Assembly: GCA_964652775.1 (NCBI GenBank)
Contig: CAZZAM010000018.1
Span: 1 to 64,000, forward strand
DNA length: 64,000 nucleotides
Reading direction: 5' to 3'
DNA from: UBA11346 sp038060575
Lineage (GTDB): Bacteria; Planctomycetota; UBA11346
Shown: one piece after another, positions 34,405 through 44,700 of the stretch
How the letters are laid out: each line of letters starts with the position of its first letter
Numbering within the stretch: position 1 is the stretch's first letter
The notes under the pieces: generated by a model
Told to the model about the DNA's origin: nothing
Databases searched by the model: none
What the model saw: only the letters and a program-made list of their open reading frames with translations
Translations under genes and position numbers: made by a program

Positions 34405-37400
34405 TCACATCGCGCGATCGTCATACCACCGATCGCTGAGTAGTGGTCCAACCTGACCGCCGCGCCGGATTGTCGTTCCACAATGCACGGCATAGGCAGC
34501 GATGAAGCGGTCAAATGCGGCATCCAACGACAGGCCGTGGCGGTTGGTATAGGTGCGGTAGACGAGGATCCCGGTGGGCGTCAAAGCGATCAACCGCCGA
34601 CCGACCACGTTGCCGCCAGCGTCCTTCGCCCAAACCACGGTCTTGTCAATATCGATGGCGTTGGAGACAGCCGCCCAGGAATTCGAACCGCGCAGCGACA
34701 GGCACGAAGCAAATCCATACTCGCCCATGAACAGGATCTCAAACGGATCGCTCTCAACGGTGAGGGTGATGCTCCCTTGGAAGTCGGAATCGGGCGTCTG
34801 TTCGGCGACGCGCACGCGTTCGAGGTTCATCGCGACTTCGTCGAGCAACACCGGGTCAGGCGCCTGCCATTCTTTCCGGGCCTGTTCGTCGCTCGGCGGC
34901 TGCGCTGAGCGCAACGCCGCAAGCTGCTCGGTGAGCGCCTCGTATGATAATGACGCAATGCCAGTGGCACCGGCCTGCTCAAGCAGTTGCCGCGCCTGCG
35001 CAAGATCAGCCTGCATACGCCGACGTTTTTCGGCCAATGCATCCTTGGGCCGGTACTGCACCTCCTGCTCATAGAACGCACGCCAGCGCGCGAGCTGGAC
35101 CTCGGGAGGGAAGCGCTGGCTCCACGCCACAACCTGCGGTTCGTTGCGTAACCAATCATGCGGCTGGTGGGTAATACGATCGCAAATGAGCCGTTTGAGA
35201 TACGCGCTGTTGTTCGCCATGCCGCTGACGGCGTGCAGCCAGAGGAATGCTGGCAGAACGCTCGCCTCGACCTGCTCGATCGCGACCTCCTGGCCAAGTA
35301 ATTCGTGTAGTCGGGTACGAAACAGTTCGTGACGCAAACGCTCCATCGCAACCACCGTGAGGTTGATGGCCTCGGCGCGCAATGCATCTCGCGTGCGTTT
35401 GATCAGGCCTTTCTTCTCTCGCTTCAACAGATCGCGCGCTGGAGCGGACAGGCGTTCCGCTGTGGCCGGATTCGTGAACGCCTCAGCATACTGCGGATCC
35501 TTCCAGCACGCGATGGACAGCTCAAGATTCTTGCGTCGCCCCGCTGCGGCTGGTGTCGAAGCGATGGCGCGCAGCTCGGTTTCAGCGTCAGCCAGACGCT
35601 GCGCGAATTCCTGCAATGGCGTGATCCGTGGCACGACCTCGAAACGTCGACCAAGCTCAAGCACGAGATGATATAACTGCGCGAGATCGGTTTCCTGATC
35701 GAGGAAGGCCACAGCGGCGGGAAACGGCTGCACTGGCGGATTCTGGATCGTGAGCTTGCGTAGGAACGTTTCGTGTTCGTGACCATTTTCGCACAAATAG
35801 TGCAACTGGAACGAGCCCTCAAGGAAACGCTCGGCGGCAGCCGTCGAAATCGCGTCCGCACCAGAATTATCGATGATGAAGAGAATGAAATCCCAGATTG
35901 GTGAAAACTTCGTTTCTTTATCTGTGTGCCACAACACGGTGGTGGCGGCGTAGCGCAGGGATTCTAGCAGCACACGCCGTCGAGCGCGCAGTTTCTGCCG
36001 GAACATCATCGCCATCAAGGCACGCGCCCGCTGCGAGCCGACTTGCGGCGGTTCACGCAGGGCGCTCTCGATCCCGGTACGCATGTGCATCGTGTCGGCG
36101 AGCGCAATGATCCCTTCCATTTCCTCGGCACGGAAGAATGCACGATGCACGGGTTCCCGGGCCAACGCTTCGAAAAATCCGAGAATACACTCGCGAGTAA
36201 ACTCAGGACGCAGGGACACCAACTCACGGAAAAACGTAAACGCGCGGTTGGTCGCATGCTCAACATTAAGCAGTGCCGCCTCGACTTCTGGACGACTGAT
36301 CAACTCAGGTCGCTTCGTGACGCAACGCCACAATATGTCGTACGCATGATAGGGATTTGTCGCAAAACTCGCACATACCACCGCTATGAGGTCGGGCCGA
36401 ACCAGCTTGATGGAGTCATGCTGGAACGAGTAAAACGCATCATTGATGCCGGCCTCTGGATAGCGCCGAACGAGTGCGACGTAGCGATCCATCAGGCCGC
36501 TAAGCCGAAGCGGATGTACATCCATGAGGTGACGCACAATGGTGAATAACGTGCCCGGTCCTGGACAGGCGTTCAGTTCATCAAGCCAGGCATCGTCACA
36601 GATGTCGGGACGCATCCTGGCGACACCAGCCAGAAATTTCCACGCCTGTTCTGGGTCAGCGTCTGCGTGCCGACGCACTGCCGATACCAGTTCGGAAGTC
36701 TGTAAAGCGGCTTGATCGCTTGCTACGGCAGCCGCTGCCGTGACTGCGGCGAGCGGAGCGCTGATGAACATTGGCATGACCGCAGCCAGCAGCTCGCGCG
36801 CCTGCTCGGGTCGATGTCCGGCAAGCGCAAGCAGGGCGGTGCAGTACTCGCGGGGAAATGCCGCACGGCGCGCAGTGAATCCGTCAAGGTGCGCTTGGGC
36901 GATCGCGCTCGGCTGGTACATCGCCGCTGCCGTGAAAATCCCCCACGCCCCCTCCGGAACAACATCGACATAGCGCAACGCGTCATCGATCCAGGTTCCG
37001 TCAAGCAGACGACAGTAGCGATGGAGGTTGTATCCGGCGGCGCTCAGCGCGGCCTCAGCATGCGCCGGCAACAACTGGCGGAATCGTTTGACGACCTGCT
37101 CTTGCCGGTGCTCGTCCGCAGCCGCGACATCAAGCAGCAGCGCACAGTAGGAATGCGGCGCCTGGTCGATCCTCCCAGCCAGCCAATCCAGCATCTCGTC
37201 ATCCAACAGATGTGCGTATCTGGGAGCTAGGTTACGGATGCGATCCCAGGCTGCCTGCTGCTTCTGCAACAAGTATTCTTCTAGCGACACTGACTCTCCG
37301 TCACGCGCTTGCAGCAACAGACGCAGGAACGTTTTGTGTTTGGCTGTGTCCAAGCTGAATCGCAGCCGCCTACTTGCCGGCCTTGTGCCGCCACTCGGCG

Positions 37401-37431
37401 AAACGTGCTCTGCGCTCAACGCGCAAATCAT
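34405..37431 (-). CDS. Large protein of unknown function (about 1000 aa), no signal peptide
   Basis: Up to 1008 aa, rich in helices across its length with no transmembrane segment, probably a helical-repeat solenoid in the cytoplasm. Around residues 690-830 it is strongly basic and charged. The last 150 residues look like a compact domain: SDPFEILFMGEYGFASCLSL, SNAIDIDKTVVWAKDAGG, VVGRRLIALTPTGILVYRTY. I do not recognise either part. The ATG at 37431 overlaps the nitrilase 3' end by 62 bases. A TTG at about codon 27 (LDTAKHKTF) is an alternative start. No partner gene suggests a role. Confidence 0.85.
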   Translation of the reverse strand: MICALSAEHVSPSGGTRPASRRLRFSLDTAKHKTFLRLLLQARDGESVSLEEYLLQKQQAAWDRIRNLAPRYAHLLDDEMLDWLAGRIDQAPHSYCALLLDVAAADEHRQEQVVKRFRQLLPAHAEAALSAAGYNLHRYCRLLDGTWIDDALRYVDVVPEGAWGIFTAAAMYQPSAIAQAHLDGFTARRAAFPREYCTALLALAGHRPEQARELLAAVMPMFISAPLAAVTAAAAVASDQAALQTSELVSAVRRHADADPEQAWKFLAGVARMRPDICDDAWLDELNACPGPGTLFTIVRHLMDVHPLRLSGLMDRYVALVRRYPEAGINDAFYSFQHDSIKLVRPDLIAVVCASFATNPYHAYDILWRCVTKRPELISRPEVEAALLNVEHATNRAFTFFRELVSLRPEFTRECILGFFEALAREPVHRAFFRAEEMEGIIALADTMHMRTGIESALREPPQVGSQRARALMAMMFRQKLRARRRVLLESLRYAATTVLWHTDKETKFSPIWDFILFIIDNSGADAISTAAAERFLEGSFQLHYLCENGHEHETFLRKLTIQNPPVQPFPAAVAFLDQETDLAQLYHLVLELGRRFEVVPRITPLQEFAQRLADAETELRAIASTPAAAGRRKNLELSIACWKDPQYAEAFTNPATAERLSAPARDLLKREKKGLIKRTRDALRAEAINLTVVAMERLRHELFRTRLHELLGQEVAIEQVEASVLPAFLWLHAVSGMANNSAYLKRLICDRITHQPHDWLRNEPQVVAWSQRFPPEVQLARWRAFYEQEVQYRPKDALAEKRRRMQADLAQARQLLEQAGATGIASLSYEALTEQLAALRSAQPPSDEQARKEWQAPDPVLLDEVAMNLERVRVAEQTPDSDFQGSITLTVESDPFEILFMGEYGFASCLSLRGSNSWAAVSNAIDIDKTVVWAKDAGGNVVGRRLIALTPTGILVYRTYTNRHGLSLDAAFDRFIAAYAVHCGTTIRRGGQVGPLLSDRWYDDRAM

Positions 37432-38416
37432 CCTGCGAACGCAGGCCTAACTGCTTCATCGCATCGCCGATCGTCAGCGTCTTGTCGTTGGACCAGAAAA
37501 TGCCGCAGTCTTCGCGCGGATAATAGCGGAAGCCGATGCGATCAGCAAACGCCTTGGTGAAGGCCTGGCCGTCAGCCAAGGTGGGACTCCAATCCAGGAT
37601 CGCGTAGCTCAGATCAATTTCCTGAACCAAAATCTGTTTCGGCGATTCGATCTGCGCGGTAGCCAAACCAGTTGGTTCGAAAATAGCAGCATTATCACGC
37701 CACTGGCTGGATACGATGAAGTAGCGGTTCTGCAAAGCGCGCGCTTTGGTCATCGCGGTGACCGGCGACATCGACGACCAGAATACGATCTCGGCCCCCT
37801 GCTTGCGCAGTGATTCCCAACCCTCGTCAAATTCCATGTCCCAGCAGATCTGCATGCCCACGCGGCCGAAGTCGCAGTCGAATACAGGAACGTCCCAGGT
37901 CTCGGCCATGCCTCCCTCGCGCACGAAGGTCTTTTCGTCGTACACCGTGTGCACCTTGCGGTAGATGCCTTTCAGGCTGCCATCGCGATCGATCAACAGT
38001 TGCGCGTTGTGGCAGATGCCCTTCGCCGCGTCTTCGAGCAGATCCATCGGCAACACGATGTAACAGTGATATTTGCGCGCGACGGCGGAGAACGCGTCGC
38101 GAACGGCGCCATCGTACGGCAACGATCGTTCGAGCGCCGTACCTTTGCGGCTCACCGACAATGCTTCCTCGGGCAGCGCGATGATGTCGGCGGCGCGACC
38201 GTACTTGGTCTGCGCCTCAGCCTGGACCTTGTCAATGAGGTCGACTAGTTGCGCTGTGCGACCAGCAACTCCGGGATGCTGTCCCCACAAACTATAGCAG
38301 ACCGTGCCGACGATCACTTTGCGCGGCGGTTTGCTGGCGGCCTGCGGCAGCGGCTCCACGGCGCCCAACAGCACGGATGACCAGATCAGCAGGGTCAGCA
38401 GGAGGAAAAAATGCAT
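37370..38416 (-). CDS. Exported carbon-nitrogen hydrolase (nitrilase superfamily)
   Basis: The 348-aa protein has a signal peptide (MHFFLLLTLLIWSSVLLGAV) and a nitrilase fold with the triad Glu in IIALPEEALS, Lys in GIYRKVHTVYD and Cys in MQICWDMEFDEG. It would cleave a C-N bond (amide or nitrile) outside the cytoplasm. ATG 38416 is chosen because the longer reading has no signal peptide start. The C-terminal 60 residues (WSNDKTLTIGDAMKQLGL) extend beyond the core. Divergent from the giant secreted protein at 38722, across a 305-bp region. Confidence 0.9.
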   Translation of the reverse strand: MHFFLLLTLLIWSSVLLGAVEPLPQAASKPPRKVIVGTVCYSLWGQHPGVAGRTAQLVDLIDKVQAEAQTKYGRAADIIALPEEALSVSRKGTALERSLPYDGAVRDAFSAVARKYHCYIVLPMDLLEDAAKGICHNAQLLIDRDGSLKGIYRKVHTVYDEKTFVREGGMAETWDVPVFDCDFGRVGMQICWDMEFDEGWESLRKQGAEIVFWSSMSPVTAMTKARALQNRYFIVSSQWRDNAAIFEPTGLATAQIESPKQILVQEIDLSYAILDWSPTLADGQAFTKAFADRIGFRYYPREDCGIFWSNDKTLTIGDAMKQLGLRSQDDLRVERRARFAEWRHKAGK

Positions 38417-38721
38417 GGCGATGACTCCGGGATACAGGGTGTGGACTGGGACCGCAGGCCAGCCGTATGGGTCAGATTCTGTACCGAGCCACCAATTGCC
38501 CACAACCAAGGGAACTACCTGGCACGCACCCAGTGAGCATGTCGCCTTGGTGCTGGTCTGAAACACACGCCCGCGTCCGTGACATATCACGATTGCGATC
38601 CAGATCCGCTGCGGTTACTTCGACTCGCCTGTGGTCCTTCCGCATGGCGTGGAGTCTACCTCATGGCTGATGTGACAGCTGTTCCCATCGTGATCGGCCA
38701 CGCTGTGCGAGTGCTCGTCTG
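38417..38721. promoter_or_regulatory. Divergent intergenic region between nitrilase and giant protein genes
   Basis: 305 bp without a credible gene and without phrase hairpins; presumably holds both promoters. The imperfect dyad ACACACGCCCGCGTCCGTG around 38562-38583 resembles the 17-bp dyad ahead of the SASA esterase gene. No clear -35/-10 pair was picked. Confidence 0.4.
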
Positions 38722-41700
38722 ATGCTGCGAACACTGTATGCGCTGGTAGCGCTCTGCTTGATCATCGCCCTGCCGGCGGTCGAACTCACCCTCGCTTCGC
38801 CTGGCTGGAGCGACCATGCCGCAGCTGAAGCGAAGCCGGCCTGTACGCGCGCCAACGGTCAGGCCATCGTCACGGTTAGTGCTGCGCATTATGCTCGCTG
38901 CGAATTGCCTTGCCCAAGCGATGGCAGCGATGACGCACCGCTGCGGATCGACACCCGTTTGGCGATCACCGCTGAAGGCCCCCTCCACCGTCAGCCTGGT
39001 CTTCTCACCCTGGTGTGGCCAACCGGACTATTCGCCATCGGCGTGGTTCCCAGCGATGGCGATAAAACGCATGTGCGCACCGCTATCGCCCGTTGGATAG
39101 ATGGTAGCAAACGTGGCGAAACGGTCGCTGCGGTCGAACTGCCCTCTGGCGCGGTGCCGGCCTTCCTGCGTCTGATCGTCACCGCGCGCGACGTTTCGGC
39201 ATGGACCAGCAGTGATGGCTGGAGCTGGCAGCGCTTGCTGACGATGCCACGAAGCGGCGGGGCGTTTGCTAGTGCTCCCACGACCATCGCACTTGGTAAA
39301 GGATGGCCTGATGACAAACAAGGTACGAGCCTGGATGCTAAGGTGGAATTCAAGGGCAAGAATCCACAGATCGGTGTTGGGACGTATAGCTTTCTCAGTG
39401 CGTTGATTGCGAACACATCAGCCACGTTGCCGAGTTCCCAATTCCCGGATTACGCCAAAGTGTCTTCACGTGAAGATTCGCTCGAAGCGCTGCGCGCACT
39501 CAGCATACCGCGGCAATGGTGGCTCTGCGGTCCGTTTCCCGCGCGCCAGGTCAACGATCTGACTCCGTTCGGCCCCGAGACCAAAGCGTTCAATCCAGCT
39601 GACGCCTTCCCCGGCGTGAACAAAGACAAGCCACTGGCCTGGAAAGAGCATCGCATCGGTGACGGTCCCAATGATCACATCGTGTTGGCCTCATCTATTA
39701 TTCCTGGCGACAAGGGCCAAGCACGTTGCGCCGCCACCATCATCGAATGCCGTGAACCACGCCACGAACGCTTCCTCTTTGACGGCAACCTGCGCATCGC
39801 CCTGTACGTAAATAGCCAACTCATCGCTCACGAACGTCAAGACGAGCGCAGCGCCGAAACTGAAGCTGATCGTCATGTCGTCGTGGCACCGTTGGTTGCT
39901 GGACGCAACAGCGTCGTCGTGGTTGTGACCGCCGACAACAACGGCACCGCAACCTTCACCCTGCGTCATGACGCTGGCGATCCGCGCCTGCACATCCAAC
40001 TCAACAAACGCCTTGCCATCGACTTCCCCGATGATGTCGAAACTGCCAGCTCAACCCTACTCGAAACGGCGCGACTCTGGGAGCAATTGGGCTATGCTGC
40101 CGAGGCCGTCCGCGCCAGTCAGGAAGCGGCAAGCCTCACCGATGCGCCACCTGAACAGGTTGAAGCCGCTCTGTTCGAACGCGCACGCTTCCACGCGCAA
40201 TTGCGCGATCAGGCCGCCTGCGAGAGCGACATCCGAGAGATGCAACAAAAGTGGTCGGCCGATGCCGACATCAAACCACTGTATATTGCCCAACGCACTG
40301 CCCAATTGTGGTTGCGCTTGAATCAAGCCGACAAGGCGCTCGCGCTGCTACGTGATGCTGCCAAACTGCCCGGGCTCAGCGATGATGATCAAGCCGAATT
40401 AACCCAGGAGCGCCTGCGTCTGGTCGCCGCTGCGCGCGATCCTGCCGCGGTCCTGGCCGAGATGCGCGCGATTATCGATGTTCTGCCCACCACTTCGGTG
40501 TTGCGCGGCATGCTTTTCGCTGAATTGGCGAGTCGGCTGCACGGATTAGGGCAAGCAAACGATCGTGAGTTGCAGGCCGCGTTAACCTCAACCGATACGC
40601 GGGTGCTGCGCCGCACAGCTGGAATCGCTGCAGAGTCCAAGCAGACCGCCATGTGGCTTGCCGCCCTGACCGCGGTCGCTGCGCTGCCAACCACCGGACC
40701 GTTCGACTCACCGCTGATCGCCCTTGCCGAAGCACGCGCCGTTTCTGGCGATACTCCCGGTGCAATCGCGGCCTATCGTCAGGCGCTCGCCCAATTGCCG
40801 ACGCGCCCAGCGACCACGGGGACAGCCGACGAGTCCTTGGCGACGCTGCGCGTGGCCTTCATTCGTGCGACGTTGTCAGAGCAAGATGCCGGAATCAGCC
40901 TGCTGCGCCAAGCTGCTGCCGCGCCCACCAGTACTAGCCCACTTTTGTCCGCGGTGATCCTTGCGCTCGCTAAACCCGATCAGCGTGAGGATATCGCCAA
41001 CGCACTCTACAAAGGCAGCGAAGACGCCTACCAGAATGGCCAGCACAGCGAGGCTGCGGTTCTGGTGCGACTCTTGTTCCGCGCATTTCCGGAATGCGGC
41101 AAACAGACGTCCGACGTGTGTGTGAAATTCGGCATATGGCCATTCCCTTGGCAAAGCAAAGATCCCGACAGTGCGCGCAGTGCGCTGTTGTGGTACGAAG
41201 GTTCGTCGCCACTACTGCCCAAGGGAGTCAGCGGCTCGTGGCACTGGCGACTGGCCATTGCTCGCAAGTTGATTGAGCAGGGCGAATTCACCGTGGCAAT
41301 CCAATGCATCAACACCGGCCTTTGGGTCACCGATGACATTCAGAGTCGCATCGAATACCTGGCCGGACTGGGCGAACTGTATGTCAGTGCTGGCTATCCC
41401 GAACGCGCTGCTTGGTTCTACAAACGGATCCAGGAGATCGGCGATCTCCAACCTATCGACGAGCGGACGCTGCGCAGTGCTCGTGGTCGACTCATCGAGC
41501 TCGGTCGGATGCGGGGCGTCAATCAGAATACCGTCTTGGCATTCACCGGAACCGCCCTCCTGCGCTCAGCCCAGGCTGCGGTCGACAGCGGAAACATGGC
41601 CGAAGCCATTGCCGCCTATCACAAACTCATCGCCACCAGTCCAGGTCAGGCCGTGCGGCAAACTGGTGGCCGTGCACGTGGAATGGTAACCTGGTGCGCT

Positions 41701-44700
41701 GAACAACTGCGTCGCCTGCCTGGCGCAGAGGTAGCAACGTACCGACGTCAGGTCGGCCCGACCGTGACACGCGCATTGGCGCAAGCTCGCAACCAGGATG
41801 ACGCGGTCGCCTTGGAACGACTCGCGATTGAACATCCACTTGCCGGTGAGGCAGGCGAGGCCCTGATTCTCATCGCCCGTCGTTATCTCGCCTGTGGTGC
41901 CGACGCATTGGCCGCCGGAACGATAGAACGCCTGGTGCGCGAGTTCACGCTGCCCGAGCCCACACGCAGCGAGCTGCTGGTCGCTGCGTTACGCGCCGCA
42001 GTCCGGGTCAATGATCGTGCGGTGTTTGCCCGTCTCACGGCGGAGTTCATCGCCTCCGCCAAGCCCGTCGTCGATGGTAATCCAGTCGACGCCAAAGCCT
42101 GGAGCAGCGAGCTTGGCCAACAATTAAACAGCACCATGAACGACGCGCTTCCAACTGCTGCGATCGGCGTCGCTCCGCTCGCGCTGACTGCCGAGCAAGT
42201 CCGCGACACCCGGCGCTTCATCAGTGACGGCGGACGCACCGTACATGTCGTTCCACGGGCTGGCATCGGCAATGGCTGCGCCTACGTCCACAGCGGAGTC
42301 GATGGCGTATTACTCGATCTGGCGAGTGGTGCCGTTCGTTGGCGCACGACCGCCGATCGTTTGTTCAACCAGGGGAAAATCGAAGCGAACTTTCCCGGTC
42401 TTTCCGATATGGGCACGGTCGTCGTGGGAAGTCGCTGCGTAGCACGAACCCAGCGCAATGGCCGCTGGTGTTTGGAAGCTCGCGACACGGTCACCGGATC
42501 GCTGGTTTGGAGCAGCGAGACCCTGAGCGAACTCGCAGGCCTGACCGTGTGCTCGTCGCCCAGTAGTGATGGCTACCATGCGATCGCCATTTGCACCGAC
42601 GGCACCGCACTCAGAATCGTCGCCATCGCCCTCAGCACTGGCCGCTTGGCGTGGCTCACGCCGCTGACCGTGCGCGCCACGGATCTTGGTTTCGCTGGTC
42701 GTCCCGATTCGGGCTTCGAGCTTGCCGCCCCAACCATCGCCGGCCGCGACGGCTATTGTGCGACCGATGGCGGCGCCGTGCTGTCCTTCGATTGCGGTTC
42801 GGGAGCCGTGCGCTGGATCACCACCTACGTGCGTTCGTCGCACGGTGAACAACAAGGAGCACAAGCCGTCAGCGAACGCCTGCGCCGTCCGCCGAGCCGC
42901 GTGCAGGTTGGTAACGAATCCGTCGTTGTTCTGCCCCGCGATACATTGGCCTTACTCTGTTTTGCGCGCAGTGATGGCAGTAAACGCTGGCAGCGTGATT
43001 TTCCCGCCTGCCGATTAGTGACCGGGTTAGCAACCGCCCAGAATCGCGAACGGGTCATCACCCAAGGCAGCGAGGTGCAGTGTCTTGATGCGACCAGCGG
43101 CGGACTCATCTGGCGTTGGCAGCCGGTCGATGACGTCACCATCGGCTGCGGCGCACTGACCGCGAACAGCGTTTTCGTTGCCACCGCAGCGGCGCTCTAC
43201 CGCTTGGATCTCACCACCGGCAATCAACTGGGCACGGTACCGTGGAAAGCTCTCGGCGTGGTTGGATCGGCGCCAGCGAATCTGGAGTGGGCCAATGATC
43301 GCCTAGTTGGCACAGGCAATGGCGGCGTCGCCATGCTGTCATCAACTGGCAAAACGGCCGCTGGATTGCCGCCCTTGCTGCGCACCCCATTGCGCAGTGG
43401 GCGCGAGATAATTCCCACTAGTGGTGTCACTGCTGTGGCCCCCGGCGCACCACTCGCACTCGCCTGGCGCTTACCGTGTCCGCGCATCCTGGAGATGCTG
43501 CAGCCCGTCGATGCTCAACCGGGCGAGCTTATCATCCACACCACTGAATCGATCATGCGCCTTGATGTCGCTGCCCCGGCAGTGGCCTGGAAGACGGCGA
43601 TTCCATCAGATACCTACGACATCCGTTGTGCACACGATGCTGTCTTGGCCATCGGTCGGGCCACCTTCATGATGCTCGGTCGCGCCGATGGCGCAGTGCG
43701 CTGGTGCGAACCGGTCGGTATTTTCAATCCGCTCACCGATCCCACCAACCTCCCGCAGATCGCACTTGGCGAGACCACCGTTATGGCCTACGTGTCGGGC
43801 TGGGGTGACCGCGTCAAGATCGTTGATCGCTCGACCGGAAAGCTCATCCGCACGATCGGCTTTACCAATCGTGACGCACGCAGCATCGGCGCGGGAGAGT
43901 ACGCTGGAAAAATCAGCATGGTCTATCGCCTCGCCGGAAAAATAAGTGTCGCGCACCACGAGGTCGCATCGGGTAAACTGCTTAGCAATGTCGACCTCGG
44001 CATCGCCGAGTCTCCGATGAGTGTCATTACCATGCCCGGGGGAACCGAACTGCTCATCGCGGGCGCAACCTCCACCGTTGTCGATCTGCGTACTGGCAAT
44101 GCACGCGTACTCGACATTGCCTTCCCAGAGGAGGTGCTCAGCACCGGGCGCCATGGCGATGCTTTCTCAGTGTGGGGGTTCAGCGGCAACCGCGCCGACT
44201 GGATTTGGTCGCTGTGGAAACCAACGGACAAGTCAGCTGTATTGCGCGAAAAAGTCCATGGTGGCTGGAGCACCCCTGACGGCGCGCATCTCTTGGGCTA
44301 TCGGGTGAGTAGCGACCAGCTGTATCGTTTCACCTACACCAAGGAGGGTCCGATCGGCGTGGTGAGCAAAACCCGCGACGGCCAGCAACGCTGGCTAACC
44401 ATCACCGCCAGTCGTCCGTGGGAGCGCAACTACTATCAAATCGGCGCCAACGCCACGCACGTCTATTCTCTGTTCGAAGTTCAAGCCCACGCGCAACCGG
44501 TTCATCAACGGATCGAGGTGATGTCTGCTACTGACGGCAAAGTCGTAGCCTCAAGTCCCCTGCCCGGCCGCGCGATCGCACTCCAAAGTGGCGGACAGTT
44601 GGTCGGCCACACGTGGGTCATCGCTGGCGATCAGCAGATACTTGGACTTGTGCCCGCCGCCGAAATCCCAACCAACGATCCGTCTCTGACCGGCACGCCA

